NCBI GenBank assembly: GCA_016218915.1
Contig: JACRCQ010000030.1
Coordinates: 124,001 to 188,000 of the forward strand
Length of the DNA: 64,000 bases
Source: Deltaproteobacteria bacterium
GTDB lineage: Bacteria > Myxococcota_A > Polyangia > Polyangiales > Polyangiaceae
Direction of reading: 5' to 3'
The notes beneath the pieces were generated by a model. The model saw nothing but the letters and a program-made list of their open reading frames with translations, had not been told where the DNA came from and searched no databases. The position numbers and the translations under genes were made by a program. Of the stretch, positions 25,457 to 35,584 are shown in pieces (the first letter of the stretch is position 1; each line of letters starts with the position of its first letter).

Positions 25457-28057
25457 TCAGGCCTGGAATCGCGCTGCGATCCTCTTGGATGTCCTCACGT
25501 ACATCACGAACAGGAACGTGGCGATGAACGAGGACATCGTCTTGGCGTTGAACAGCTCGTCGATCTCGTAGTCCACCGGAACCAGCGAGCACAGGAAGTA
25601 GTCAGCCACGGCCCACGCCGGCCAAGCCAGGTTGAATACGGTGAAGTGAGTGGGAAACGATCTCTTTCGCAGAAAGAAGAGCAGAGCGACCACTACGCTG
25701 TAGGCCCAGAGCGTTACCTGCACCGTCGTCTCCGCAGCCACCAACGCGGTATACGCCCAGCGAGACGCGGCCATCCGCTCGATCGCGCCCGCCCATTGCG
25801 CGGTCGAGAGCATCCAGCGGAAATCCACGAGGTTGCTGAGCATTACGAACGGGCCAGACAGGCAGCGAAATCCCACCAGCACCGTTCCGATCGACGCTTT
25901 CTCCAACCCCGGCTGCGGCGGCTGGGTTGCGGGCGCAGGGCTCCATCGCCAGGCGCGCACAACGCCGTACGCCAACGCTGGCGCCAGAAGCATCAAACCG
26001 ACGACCGTGGGCCACTGGATCCCGTCCGGAGCCGGTGCCTTGTAGGTCAGGACCGTGGACGTGTGCTTGCGCGCCCGCTCGATGGACGACGCATGCTCGA
26101 GCAGGTCGGTGGAGGAGACAAACGCCTTCTTCGAGCGGACCTCCCAGAGCATCTCCATGCGCTTGTTGGCGTACGTGGTCGTGTGCCGGAAGGAGAATGC
26201 GGTGCTCGCTTCGTTCTCCTCGACAGGCGCCACTTCCCAGTCGGTCGGGAACTCGACCGTCATGCGGTGGACCGCCAGCAGGGGGTGGTCGAACTGCAGC
26301 GGTGCCTTGCGCGAGGCGGCGCCGGGCTGCTTGAGCACTTCGCTGGTGAGCGAGGAATCGAGCTGGACGCTGTGACGGTTTTCTGCGGCATCCCAGCTCC
26401 AGAAGCCCGGGATCTTGAAGTGCGCGACCACGCGAAGCCGATTCGAGCCGCGATCGTCCGCGCGCTCCAGCGGCGACAGCTTCTCGATGCGCGGGAAGAT
26501 CGATGTGTAGAGCCCAAGGTAGTACTTGTCGATCTGGTCCGCGGACTGCCGCTGGAAACGCTGGCGAAATCCGTCCGCCTGGTCAGCTTCGTACACCCGC
26601 TCGGCGTCCAGCTCTGCCGCATCGCTCGTGGATGGAAGCTGCACGCGGAATGTCTCGGTGAGCGTGATCGAGTTCGACTCCGGTGCAGGCTCCGGCATGC
26701 TCTCCAAGGCGGCCACGCCCGCTCGCAGCACGAGCGCGTTTGCATACGACGAGGCATGGTAGCGATCGAGATCGCCGCCTTCGTGGGTCGCTGTCGGGTC
26801 GATCCAGTACGGCGCGAACTTCCCCGGAGCGACGCGCACGATCACATGATCGAACAAGCCCGGTGAGGGCATCATGTCGGTCAGAATCGGTCCGATCGAC
26901 GTGCTGACCAAGGCCGGGTCGGCGGAGATCCCCCCGGCACGCAGCAAGGACACGAGCAGCACGCTCTTGTCCTTGCAGTCGCCGTATCGCCTCCGGAGGA
27001 CGTCGCCAGCGCGCGCTGGACGGCGGCGTCCCATCCCGATCTCCAATCCTACATAGCGAATCTGCTCTTGCACGAAACGCGTCGCCCGAGAGATGATTTG
27101 TGTGTCGTCGTTTCCCTCTTTCCGCCATGAGGAGACCAGGGACTTGATTTCCGGAGTGGGCTCCGCGGCTTGGCCGTACATGGCAGTCGCCCAATCGACG
27201 ACTTCGCGCCAGCTGGCGAACTCGCCTACCTGGACGTAGGGCAGGGACGCGTACCACGAAGGGATGTCGTCCTCCGGTGTCTCGCCCGCCAGCGCAGTGC
27301 GATCCCACAGCAGCACGGTTCCTTCGGGCGTCGTCTCCACTCGAGGCTCCAGGGTATCTGGCGCGCCCTGTGGAAGATGGACCTTCCATTGCACCTGACG
27401 ATGGGGAGGCAAGGCCACGCGTACGTGAAGCCGACGCGTGGGCTGCGAGGAGCCGAGCGTTTCCGACAGGGCGACGCGCCCGCCGAGCGTGGGATCGTTG
27501 CTTCGAAGGGTGTACTCGTACTCGACCACGTCTCCGAGCCTCAAGTCGTCGAGCACCACGGCCACGGTCTGCGTCCCCTCGAACATCTTGTGCTCGAGCG
27601 TGCCGTCCCCCGCTGTGACCCTCACGTTCTCGGTGCGAAGCCGGCTGAAGCGATCGGCGCCCCGCCGCACTGCAACGGAATGGAAGACCAGTTGCTCGTA
27701 GCTCGGATCCACCTCCCAGGTGAGCATCGAGGCGGCCTGCAGCCCGGATTCGTTGACGATCCGAAAGGCCCTGTGCGTGTACCAGAGCGCCGTCGATCCC
27801 TCGAATCGAACGTCGCGCTGCTGCAGCAGAACCTCCGCGCCTCGCGACGCGCTGTTGTCGGCCTCGCTCGACACCGTCGTGTCGACTTCGAGCCGCTCTG
27901 CCCACGCCGGCGCGGTGGCGACCCTCCACGGATTCGCAGCCTGGCTGGGTGCTGACAAGGTGACGAGAATCGTGGCAAGCGCGATCGACAACAGCAGGCA
28001 CAGAGGGCGACCGGTGCGCGATCCGCGGCCGCGCTCTCCTGCCTTGTCTGGAGTCAT
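25457..28057 (-). CDS. DUF3857-transglutaminase-like protein with C-terminal membrane domain
   Basis: An 866-residue protein with an N-terminal signal/anchor segment (residues 20-40). Residues about 60-260 fit DUF3857. A transglutaminase-like domain follows with the Cys-His-Asp triad C361 (RRYGDCKDKS), H404 (LFDHVIVRV) and D420 (YWIDPTA). After a beta-rich region there is a transmembrane helix near 690 and a four-helix membrane domain resembling DUF2569. The triad is intact, so it may be an active periplasmic protease or cross-linking enzyme. GAGGATGGC precedes the ATG. Monocistronic by spacing. Confidence 0.85.
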   Translation of the reverse strand: MTPDKAGERGRGSRTGRPLCLLLSIALATILVTLSAPSQAANPWRVATAPAWAERLEVDTTVSSEADNSASRGAEVLLQQRDVRFEGSTALWYTHRAFRIVNESGLQAASMLTWEVDPSYEQLVFHSVAVRRGADRFSRLRTENVRVTAGDGTLEHKMFEGTQTVAVVLDDLRLGDVVEYEYTLRSNDPTLGGRVALSETLGSSQPTRRLHVRVALPPHRQVQWKVHLPQGAPDTLEPRVETTPEGTVLLWDRTALAGETPEDDIPSWYASLPYVQVGEFASWREVVDWATAMYGQAAEPTPEIKSLVSSWRKEGNDDTQIISRATRFVQEQIRYVGLEIGMGRRRPARAGDVLRRRYGDCKDKSVLLVSLLRAGGISADPALVSTSIGPILTDMMPSPGLFDHVIVRVAPGKFAPYWIDPTATHEGGDLDRYHASSYANALVLRAGVAALESMPEPAPESNSITLTETFRVQLPSTSDAAELDAERVYEADQADGFRQRFQRQSADQIDKYYLGLYTSIFPRIEKLSPLERADDRGSNRLRVVAHFKIPGFWSWDAAENRHSVQLDSSLTSEVLKQPGAASRKAPLQFDHPLLAVHRMTVEFPTDWEVAPVEENEASTAFSFRHTTTYANKRMEMLWEVRSKKAFVSSTDLLEHASSIERARKHTSTVLTYKAPAPDGIQWPTVVGLMLLAPALAYGVVRAWRWSPAPATQPPQPGLEKASIGTVLVGFRCLSGPFVMLSNLVDFRWMLSTAQWAGAIERMAASRWAYTALVAAETTVQVTLWAYSVVVALLFFLRKRSFPTHFTVFNLAWPAWAVADYFLCSLVPVDYEIDELFNAKTMSSFIATFLFVMYVRTSKRIAARFQA

Positions 28058-28333
28058 GCCATCCTCGGGATCTCGCGATCCGTGGAATGCTAGCGTACCG
28101 CACGCGAAACGGGAATCGATTGCGCGCGGTACGCCGACTCTCTCGCCCCACGTGCCTGCGCTTTCCGGTGCACCGCACCTTGCATGGCGGTGCGCTCCGG
28201 GCCGGCGCAGGACGACGGGGGCGACGATGGTGTGCGCGGCTCAGCTACTTGGGGAGGGCGATCGCGTGGGCGCGACGGGGCAGGGCAGTCGTTTCGATTG
28301 CGTGCAGGAAGACGGGGACGCTGGCGTCCGATC

Positions 28334-28825
28334 CTAGCCCTGACGCTTGCCGTACTCCTTGTCGAGGTAGAGCGCGGCGCCCGGACGATCGCCGACCATG
28401 CGAAGCTTGCCGACGATCTCCGAGGCCGTGGCTTCTTCCTGCACCTGCTCGGCGACGAACCACTGCAGGAAGGTCTCGCTCGCGAGATCTTTTTCCGTGC
28501 GCGACTTGGCGAACAGCTCGTGCACCATCTGGGTCACGTGAACCTCGTGCTTGAGCACGGCCTCGAAGACCTGCACGATCGTCCCGAACTCCGCAGGCGG
28601 CGCGTCGATCGCCTTGAGCTCAGCCTTGCCCCCGCGGTCGAGGACGAAGTCCAGGAGCTTGAGGGCATGCGCATGCTCCTCGGCCGCTTGCACGCGAAGC
28701 CATCGCCCGAAGCCGGCGTAGTTCTGCGACGTGCACCAGGCGGACATCGCCTGGTAGAGATACGACGAGTACATCTCCGCCTGGACGTGGGCGTTCAACG
28801 CATTCTGCATGTTCTGGCTGATCAT
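28334..28825 (-). CDS. Non-heme ferritin
   Basis: A 163-residue ferritin of normal length starting MISQNMQNALNAHVQAEMYSSYLY. The ferroxidase ligands are visible in QAEMYSSYLYQ, QAAEEHAHALKLLDF and the later VAEQVQEEATA. It stores iron as ferric oxide in a 24-mer shell and protects against Fenton chemistry. GGGAGA lies before the ATG. The 276-base gap downstream (28058-28333) shows no gene. Confidence 0.95.
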   Translation of the reverse strand: MISQNMQNALNAHVQAEMYSSYLYQAMSAWCTSQNYAGFGRWLRVQAAEEHAHALKLLDFVLDRGGKAELKAIDAPPAEFGTIVQVFEAVLKHEVHVTQMVHELFAKSRTEKDLASETFLQWFVAEQVQEEATASEIVGKLRMVGDRPGAALYLDKEYGKRQG

Positions 28826-28919
28826 GAGCGACTCTCCCTTGGGTTGCGACCGCGTCGCAGGCTGTTTCTTGACGATGCGTGGGCTTGGATGCCGCCCGCC
28901 CGCCTGCCGTCGCGCACGC

Positions 28920-30797
28920 TCATTTGCGTCGCTGTCGAGACGAACGCTGGAGCCCCTTCACCTTTGCCGACGACGTGTCGACCCGAGAGGGTACCAGGCA
29001 CGCAGGTGCATTTCCAATGAGATCCTTGCGTCCCGCCTTTGCCAGAGCTTCGCGCGCCAGCGGCCATTGCGCTTCGTCCCAGTACATCAGCAGCGCCTTC
29101 ATCATCCGCTTGTCGCGTAGCCCTCGGACCACCTGCACGGGCCGCAGGGTCATCGGATCGAGTCCCGTGTGATACATGGCGGTGGCGAGCGTCATCGGCG
29201 TGGGGATGAACTCCTGCACCTGGCGCGGGCGCAGCTCGTTGCGCTTGAGATACAGGGCCAGCTCGATCGTGTCTTCGAGCGTGGAACCTGGATGCCCCAC
29301 GATGAAGTAGGGGATCAGGAACTGGCGCTTGCCCGCGCGCTCGCTCTCCAGGTGGAACATCTCTGCAAATCGCTCGTACTGCTCCACTGCCGGCTTGCGC
29401 ATCGCCGCGAGCACGGGCGCGCACACATGCTCGGGCGCGATCGACAGCTGTCCGCCCGTGTGGTGCGCTGCCAGCTCGCGTACGAACTGCGGGCTCCGCA
29501 ACGCCAGATCGAATCGAATCCCTGAAGCGATGTACACCCGGCTCACCGCTGGAATCGCGCGGAGCTTGCGCAGCAGCCGGATGTAGTCCCCGTGATCCGT
29601 GTCCAGGTGCTGGCAGATCGTGGGATGCAGGCATGACAGGCGCCGGCACACACGCTCCGCGCGCTCGCTCTTGCACCCGAGGCCGTACATGTTCGCCGTG
29701 GGCCCCCCAATGTCCGTCAGCGTGCCCCGGAAGCCCGATTGACGCGCTATCGTCCTCGCCTCCCGCTCCAACGCCTCGCTCGATCGGCTCTGCACGCTGC
29801 GCCCTTCGTGGCAGGTGATCGCGCAGAAGGAGCACCCGCCAAAGCACCCGCGCGAAGCAGCGATGGAGTGCTGCACGGTCTTGAGAGCCGGAACAGGCTC
29901 CCGGTAGCTCGGATGGGCGCGACGCGCGAACGGCAGGTCGTAGATCGCATCGAGCTCGGAGGTGTTCAGCCCGAGCGCGGGTGGATTGAGCCACACAGCC
30001 TGATCGCCGTGCACCTGCAGGAGCGGGCGGGCCACGAGCGGATTGGATTCCAGGTGGATGAGCCGGGTCATCATCGCAAAGGCGCGCCGGTCCTGCTTCA
30101 CTTCGTCGTAGGACGGCAGCACGACCGGACTCTGCTCTTGCGGCAGACCCGCATCGAGCCGCGCCTTCCACGACGCACGATCGAGCACGCAAGCGCTGCC
30201 GCGCACGTCGCGAAGCGCTGCGATCGGCTCTCCTGCGGCCAGCCGGCTCGCCACCTGGGTCACCGCGCGCTCCGCCATCCCGAAGATCAGCAGATCCGCC
30301 TTTGCATCCAGCAGAATCGAACGCCGCACCTCGTCGGCCCAGTAGTCGTAGTGAGCCACGCGGCGCAGCGATGCCTCGATGCCGCCGAGGATCACGGGCA
30401 AGCCTGGGAACGCCTGCCGACAGAGGTTGGCGTAGACGATGGTCGCGCGGTTCGGGCGAAGGTTGGGCTCGCCGCCCGGCGAGTAGAGCTCCTCGGAGCG
30501 GACTTTCTTCTGCGCCGTGAGCTTGTTGAGCATGGAGTCGAGGTTGCCCGCGCTCACGCCGACCATCAGGCGCGGACGGCCCATGCGTGCGATGTCGGCG
30601 GTATCCTGCCAGCGCGGCTGCGCGATCAATCCCACGCGATGGCCCTGGGCTTCGAGCACCCGGGCGATCAAGGCAGGGCCAAACGCCGGGTGATCCACGT
30701 ACGCATCGCCGGACACGATCAGGACGTCGAGCGCTTGCCAGCCTCGCGCCTCCATCTCCTGGCGCGTGGTCGGAACGAAGTGGCTGGCATCACCCAT
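28920..30797 (-). CDS. ygiQ: YgiQ family radical SAM protein
   Basis: A 625-residue protein of the expected length for the UPF0313/YgiQ family. The N-terminus has a B12-binding-like fold ([35 protein letters not shown]). [20 protein letters not shown] follows. The radical SAM cluster motif CxxxCxxC is in [20 protein letters not shown]. The C-terminus is Lys/Arg-rich. The molecular function of YgiQ is still unclear. It ends 94 bases before the ferritin gene on the same strand. Its start lies 18 bases after the PrsW-like gene, so the two may be cotranscribed. Confidence 0.93.
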   Translation of the reverse strand: MGDASHFVPTTRQEMEARGWQALDVLIVSGDAYVDHPAFGPALIARVLEAQGHRVGLIAQPRWQDTADIARMGRPRLMVGVSAGNLDSMLNKLTAQKKVRSEELYSPGGEPNLRPNRATIVYANLCRQAFPGLPVILGGIEASLRRVAHYDYWADEVRRSILLDAKADLLIFGMAERAVTQVASRLAAGEPIAALRDVRGSACVLDRASWKARLDAGLPQEQSPVVLPSYDEVKQDRRAFAMMTRLIHLESNPLVARPLLQVHGDQAVWLNPPALGLNTSELDAIYDLPFARRAHPSYREPVPALKTVQHSIAASRGCFGGCSFCAITCHEGRSVQSRSSEALEREARTIARQSGFRGTLTDIGGPTANMYGLGCKSERAERVCRRLSCLHPTICQHLDTDHGDYIRLLRKLRAIPAVSRVYIASGIRFDLALRSPQFVRELAAHHTGGQLSIAPEHVCAPVLAAMRKPAVEQYERFAEMFHLESERAGKRQFLIPYFIVGHPGSTLEDTIELALYLKRNELRPRQVQEFIPTPMTLATAMYHTGLDPMTLRPVQVVRGLRDKRMMKALLMYWDEAQWPLAREALAKAGRKDLIGNAPACLVPSRVDTSSAKVKGLQRSSRQRRK

Positions 30798-30815
30798 GCG
30801 GTCCGGTAGCTTGAC

Positions 30816-32867
30816 TCAAGCGCGCCGCATGTCCACAGACGCGTTTTGCTGGCGGCTTCTCTCGATCAACCACGCCAGCCAGCCAAAGCTGAACAGGGCC
30901 GCCACCAGCGCTGCGCCGTCCATCCCGCGCTTGAGCAGCGTGTCGTACAAGCCGTGCAGCAGCATGGGCACCGCAATCAGCCGCAGCACGTTGGCCGCCC
31001 ACACATGGGAGCCTCGCACGCCGTGAAGCAGATCCTGGCGCGCCTCGATCGCGAGGCCGACCGACGCGCTCCAGATCGCATGCAAGCCTACGCACGACAC
31101 GAAGCGCACCAGGTACATGCCTGCGCCCTGCACGCCGTTGTAGTGATCCGCGCTGTAGAAGATCCCTTCGACCACGCCGAACGCTGCTCCGCTTCCCAGC
31201 CCGACCACGGTCGCGCCTCTCCAGTCGAGCGTCCCCTCGCGACGGTAGTGCCACAGCAGCGGCAACGCCTTGATCAGCTCCTCGCACAGGCCGACCCCGA
31301 ATGTGAATCCGAGGAAGCTCAGCAGCATGCCATTGTCCGGATCGAGCGCGGACCGATACGAGTAGCCGATGAACTTCACCAGGTAGAACAGCACCCCGAG
31401 CCCGCCTCCTGGCGACACCCACACCGCGCTCGTCGCTGTCGCGATCGATTGCACCACCAGCAAGAGCGCAATGCCTGCCGTGCCCGTGAACACTCCAGCC
31501 TTGGCGATGTCGCCAAGCCGGGCCGTCCCACGATCGAACAACGCCACGATCACGCCGAGAAAGACCATTGCGGCAAGCGCGGCGTACAGCCAGTGCGCAT
31601 GGCTGTCCCAGGCAAGATGCGCTCCCAGGATCCTGCCGTCGGGAAGCGCTCCCAGCAGCTCGGCGCGCGGCAATCCCGGCTGCGCGAGACGCTGCGCCAG
31701 CTCCGGGTGACGACGCACCGTCTCAGCGAGCCTGCGCTCGACCGAATCGGTTTCCCCAAGGGACAGGAGCAAGGGCGCCAGGGCCGCAGCAAAAGCGAAG
31801 TACAGATACCTCGGGCGGGACTCGGGCGGAGGAACCGAGGTCAACACCAGGGGTGGCGGGCGGGAGGTGACCCCGTGCATCGCTGGCGGCAGGGTCCTGG
31901 GCTCAGGAGGCGGCCTGGAAGTCACTGCCGCCCTTGCCGCTGCTTCGCTCAGCCCATCGGCAACCGGCTTGGGCGCCGTGACAAAGGCAGGGTTGCCCAT
32001 GTCCTTGGCCGCTTCGTACAGGCTCCCCGAGATGCGCACCAGCCCTTCGGGCTCAGCAGCGCGCTTGGGCGCCTGTGACCGGAGTGGATTGGCCGGCGGC
32101 GACAGGCTCGGACGACCCAGCCCGCCCACGAGCAGATTGCGGGTGATCAGGAGCACGTACACCACGCGCTTCCACTGCAGCTCATCGAGTGCGCCCGTGC
32201 CGATCAGAGCTTCCAGGCTCGACGCCTTGCCGCGCAACAGCTCGACCGCAAGCAGCTCCTTGCGGCCAAAGGCGAAGTCGTCCACGACCGCATCGGCCGG
32301 CAGCTCCACGGTCGCCTTCTCCAGACGCCCGAGCGTGGCCTCAATCTCGCTGTCGATGTTCGCCGTGCACGCTGCCCTCCACAGCAGCGGATAGGGATCC
32401 ACCGGCATCCCCGAGTCGTCCTCTTGCGTCGAGGCAAGGTTGACCTCGGGATGAAACGCGTACGAAGCGCTTGCAGGCAGGGAGCGGAACAGGGCGAGCA
32501 TGCTCTGGAACACGTGCTCTTTCAGGCACGCCTCGAACTGCTCGATGGAGAGCCGCGCAACCGAACGCAGCAGCTCGAGGTGCAGGATGCCCGAGCGCCC
32601 CACCGCCTGCAGGGTTTCGTCGTGCATCTTCTGATCGATGAAGCCGAGGCTGAGCGCGATCTCGCCCATCGAAGGCACCACGAAGTCGGTCTTGACGAGC
32701 GCAGGGGCTCCGGCTCTGAAGTAGACGACGTGCTCGTCGCCGACCGTGCCCTGCAGCACGATCGAGCCCTCGAGCCGGCGGCGCAGCATGTAGACCACCA
32801 GATGGCCGAGCGGCGTCCGCGTCAGCGTGCCTGTCGCGGCAGCGAGCGGGATGCCGTCTTGTGCCAT
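30816..32867 (-). CDS. DUF4388 (PATAN)-PrsW intramembrane protease fusion
   Basis: A 683-residue protein from ATG 32867. Residues about 10-110 match DUF4388/PATAN, a domain of bacterial signalling proteins (GTLTRTPLGHLVVYMLRRRLEGSIVLQG). A helical region and a Pro-rich linker follow, then a C-terminal membrane domain of about eight helices. This has the PrsW-type motifs E529-E530 (CEELIKALPLLWHYR), E567 (GVVEGIFYS), H596 (GLHAIWSASVG) and H638 (MLLHGLYD). PrsW proteases cut anti-sigma factors within the membrane. The fusion suggests signal-controlled proteolysis. A longer upstream frame exists but has no family support. Confidence 0.85.
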   Translation of the reverse strand: MAQDGIPLAAATGTLTRTPLGHLVVYMLRRRLEGSIVLQGTVGDEHVVYFRAGAPALVKTDFVVPSMGEIALSLGFIDQKMHDETLQAVGRSGILHLELLRSVARLSIEQFEACLKEHVFQSMLALFRSLPASASYAFHPEVNLASTQEDDSGMPVDPYPLLWRAACTANIDSEIEATLGRLEKATVELPADAVVDDFAFGRKELLAVELLRGKASSLEALIGTGALDELQWKRVVYVLLITRNLLVGGLGRPSLSPPANPLRSQAPKRAAEPEGLVRISGSLYEAAKDMGNPAFVTAPKPVADGLSEAAARAAVTSRPPPEPRTLPPAMHGVTSRPPPLVLTSVPPPESRPRYLYFAFAAALAPLLLSLGETDSVERRLAETVRRHPELAQRLAQPGLPRAELLGALPDGRILGAHLAWDSHAHWLYAALAAMVFLGVIVALFDRGTARLGDIAKAGVFTGTAGIALLLVVQSIATATSAVWVSPGGGLGVLFYLVKFIGYSYRSALDPDNGMLLSFLGFTFGVGLCEELIKALPLLWHYRREGTLDWRGATVVGLGSGAAFGVVEGIFYSADHYNGVQGAGMYLVRFVSCVGLHAIWSASVGLAIEARQDLLHGVRGSHVWAANVLRLIAVPMLLHGLYDTLLKRGMDGAALVAALFSFGWLAWLIERSRQQNASVDMRRA

Positions 32868-33018
32868 CGCGCGATCATAGTTCCATCCGCGCAGGGCAAG
32901 CAACCTGTCTGAAACGCGCTGCCTTCGGCGTGCGGCATGAATCCGCCGCGTCCAGGCTTCCCGCGTCCGACCTCCCCGCGAAATCCGAGCACACGGGGGA
33001 GGCGGGACCGCCTTGATC

Positions 33019-33117
33019 TGTGGCCACAACCCTGGCCGGGATCGGACTCGTGGCCATAATCGGAACTTGTATCCTTGGCCACAAGTGCTAGCCTGGACCG
33101 CGTTATGGCCAAGGATA
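33019..33117 (+). promoter_or_regulatory. Promoter and array of four TGGCCA boxes before the ATPase gene
   Basis: TGGCCA occurs at 33021-33026, 33051-33056, 33076-33081 and 33106-33111 (spacings of 30, 25 and 30 bases), three of them as TGGCCAYAA. The last box lies just inside the start codon. A 12-base perfect inverted repeat, TATCCTTGGCCA (33070-33081) and TGGCCAAGGATA (33106-33117), brackets the likely -10 box TAGCCT (33089-33094, with TTGTAT at 33067-33072 as -35). This looks like an operator for autorepression or a cruciform or mRNA hairpin covering the start codon. Confidence 0.5.
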
Positions 33118-34559
33118 AGCTGAGGCCCATCGGCGGCCGGGCGCGTGAGCAGGCGATGCTCCAGCAGCTCCTCGCATCGTCGCGGCCGGAGTTTCTCGGG
33201 CTGTACGGGCGACGTCGTGTGGGCAAGACCTTCCTCGTTCGAGCGTTCTTCGGTCCACGTGCACGCGTCTTCGAAGTCACCGGTCGCTGCAACGCATCCC
33301 TGCCACAAAGCCTGCGCATCTTCGCCGACGCCATGGCCGATACGTTCCATCCCGGAGCAGATTGGGCCGTCCCTTCCTCCTGGCATGAGGCTTTCCGATC
33401 GCTTCAACGAGAGCTCGAGCACGCCCGCGAAAGGAAGAAGAAGTGGGTGCTGTTCTTCGACGAGCTCCCCTGGCTCGCCACGCACAAGTCCGGCTGCCGC
33501 GAAGCGCTGGAGCACTTCTGGAACAGCTGGGGCTCGAAGCAGCCCAACGTCATCCTCGTCGTGTGCGGCTCCTCCGCATCGTGGATGCTCGAGAACGTCA
33601 TCCACGCACGGGGCGGGCTTCACAACAGGCTCACCCAGACGATCCGGCTCATGCCGTTGTCCCTGCCCGAAGCTCAGGAGCTGCTCCTACACCGCGGGGT
33701 CAAGCTGACCCCGCGCCAGCTGATCGAGCTGTACCTCGCAGTCGGAGGCGTTCCCTACTACCTCGACCTCGTGCCTCGTGGCATGTCCGTGGCCCAGGCC
33801 ATCGACACGCTGTGCTTCCGCCCGGACGGGCCGCTGAGCAGCGAATTCGAGCACCTGTTTGCCTCGCTCTTCACCGACAGCGAGCTGTACCGGCGGGTGA
33901 CCTGCGCGCTGGCGCAGGACAGGCGGGGAACCTCGCGAAACGAGCTGCTCGCCGCGGCGGGGTTGCGATCAGGTGGCGGCGCGAATCGCGCCTTGCGGAA
34001 CCTGGAGGAAGCGGGGTTCATCCAGACCGTCATCCCATTCGGACGCACCAGCCGGGATCGCTACTACCGCCTCATCGACGAGTTCTCGTTGTTTCATCAG
34101 CGCTGGATGGCCGGTCGCAACCCGAAGAAGGCCGGAGACTGGTCCACGCTTCGCTCCTCTCCCCGCTTCGCGACCTGGAGCGGCCTCGCGTTCGAGTCGT
34201 TCTGCACCAAGCACGTAGACCGCCTGCAGCACGCGCTGGGAATCGGCGGCGTGCACACCCAGGCCTCGTCGTGGCAGGCCATCGGCTCTGCGCCGGAGCA
34301 GGGGGCGCAGATCGACTTGCTCATCGATCGCGCCGACGATGTCATCTCCGTTTGTGAGCTCAAGCACACCGTGAATCCGTTCGTGATCACCAAAGGCTAC
34401 GCAGAAGCGCTCAAGCGCAAGCTCGCCGTGTTCCAGGCCAGCACTGGGACACGCAAGGCTCTGCAGCTCGTGCTGGTGACGACCGCCGGGCTCGTCGACA
34501 ACGCGCATGCGCGCGAGGTCGTGGACCGCCATGTCGGCATCGAGGCGTTCTTCGTGTGA
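33105..34559 (+). CDS. ATPase_2/DUF234-type AAA ATPase
   Basis: A 484-residue protein starting MAKDKLRPIGGRAREQAML. It has Walker A (GRRRVGKTFLVRAFF), Walker B (WVLFFDELPWL) and sensor-like VVCGSSASWM, then a winged-helix region (ELLAAAGLRSGGGANRALRNLEEAGFI). The C-terminal domain carries DUF234/nuclease-like motifs (AQIDLLIDRADDVISVCELKH: D, ExK pattern as in PD-(D/E)XK folds). Members of this ATPase family are widespread in archaea and bacteria and poorly understood, some being toxin-like or DNA-related. It is preceded by an unusual box array. Confidence 0.87.
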   Translation: MAKDKLRPIGGRAREQAMLQQLLASSRPEFLGLYGRRRVGKTFLVRAFFGPRARVFEVTGRCNASLPQSLRIFADAMADTFHPGADWAVPSSWHEAFRSLQRELEHARERKKKWVLFFDELPWLATHKSGCREALEHFWNSWGSKQPNVILVVCGSSASWMLENVIHARGGLHNRLTQTIRLMPLSLPEAQELLLHRGVKLTPRQLIELYLAVGGVPYYLDLVPRGMSVAQAIDTLCFRPDGPLSSEFEHLFASLFTDSELYRRVTCALAQDRRGTSRNELLAAAGLRSGGGANRALRNLEEAGFIQTVIPFGRTSRDRYYRLIDEFSLFHQRWMAGRNPKKAGDWSTLRSSPRFATWSGLAFESFCTKHVDRLQHALGIGGVHTQASSWQAIGSAPEQGAQIDLLIDRADDVISVCELKHTVNPFVITKGYAEALKRKLAVFQASTGTRKALQLVLVTTAGLVDNAHAREVVDRHVGIEAFFV

Positions 34560-34639
34560 TACTCGTAGGTCCCGCGCCCGCCGCTCTGCGCTCCCACAGC
34601 TTGTCGATGCACGCGCTCGGGTCTATCTATACGTCCGCG

Positions 34640-35581
34640 ATGACGATGGGTTCGATACGCAACGCTTGGCTCGCTGGGGCAATGCTCCTGGGAGCATGCG
34701 GCGGCGCACCTCCGCCGCCCGATCAGACCGCCGCTGCAACCATCGTGATCGCCCCGGCGCCGGTCACCTCCGAGGTCGTCGCCATGGGCGCGCCCGAGCC
34801 TGCTCCGCGCCGTGACGGCATGGTGCGCGTCGAAGGGGGAATCCTACACATGGGCTCGGACGATGGCGACTTCGACGAGCGTCCCGTGCACGACGTCGCG
34901 ATCGAGCCCTTTGACATTGACGCGACCGAGGTCACGATGCGCGCCTACGACGCGTGCGTGAGGGCAGCGCACTGCACGGCGGCATCCCAGGAGGTCTGGT
35001 GGCCCGGGATGTCCGATTCCGATCACGAAACCGGCTCGCGCAACTGCAACCAGGGGCGCCAGGCACGCAGCGATCATCCGGTCAACTGCGTCGACTGGGA
35101 GCAGGCCCGCGCCTACTGCCAATTCGCGGGCAAGCGTCTTCCCACCGAGCCTGAGTGGGAGCGCGCAGCGCGTGGGACCGACAGCCGCACGTACCCCTGG
35201 GGCAATGCACCGCCATCGCGATCCCTGCTCAACGGCTGTGGACTCGAGTGCGTGGAGATGTTCCGCGACTGGGGCTTCACCGTAAAGGCCACCTACGAGG
35301 GGAGGGACTCCTGGGAGGGGACTTCGCCGGTCGGACTCTTCAAGCAGGGCGCAAGCCCTTACGGAGCTCTCGACATGGCGGGCAACGTCTGGGAGTGGAC
35401 CGCATCCGAATATTGCCAGTACCCGCACACGTCGTGCGAGCGGGGAAAGATCGCCCTGCGAGGTGGCGGCTGGCTCAACCACGAAGGAGCGAGCGGCGTG
35501 CGGGCTGCGAATCGGGATTCCGTGTGGGCCACCATGAAAGGCAGCGCGCTGGGCTTCCGCTGTGCGAGATCGATCGGATAA
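34640..35581 (+). CDS. Lipoprotein with a single FGE-sulfatase-like domain
   Basis: A 313-residue lipoprotein from ATG 34640 (MTMGSIRNAWLAGAMLLGACGG, lipobox LLGAC). The mature domain shows VRVEGGILHMGSDDGDFDERP, HDVAIEPFDIDATEVTM, HPVNCVDWEQARAYCQFAGKRLPTEPEWERAARG, YPWGN, DMAGNVWEWTAS and LGFRCAR. The catalytic Cys pair of formylglycine-generating enzymes is missing (RGGGWLNHEGASGVRAAN), so a non-catalytic binding role is likely. TATACG lies six bases before the ATG, again fitting a leaderless mRNA; the ATG at 34646 is an alternative. Confidence 0.87.
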   Translation: MTMGSIRNAWLAGAMLLGACGGAPPPPDQTAAATIVIAPAPVTSEVVAMGAPEPAPRRDGMVRVEGGILHMGSDDGDFDERPVHDVAIEPFDIDATEVTMRAYDACVRAAHCTAASQEVWWPGMSDSDHETGSRNCNQGRQARSDHPVNCVDWEQARAYCQFAGKRLPTEPEWERAARGTDSRTYPWGNAPPSRSLLNGCGLECVEMFRDWGFTVKATYEGRDSWEGTSPVGLFKQGASPYGALDMAGNVWEWTASEYCQYPHTSCERGKIALRGGGWLNHEGASGVRAANRDSVWATMKGSALGFRCARSIG

Positions 35582-35584
35582 GGG

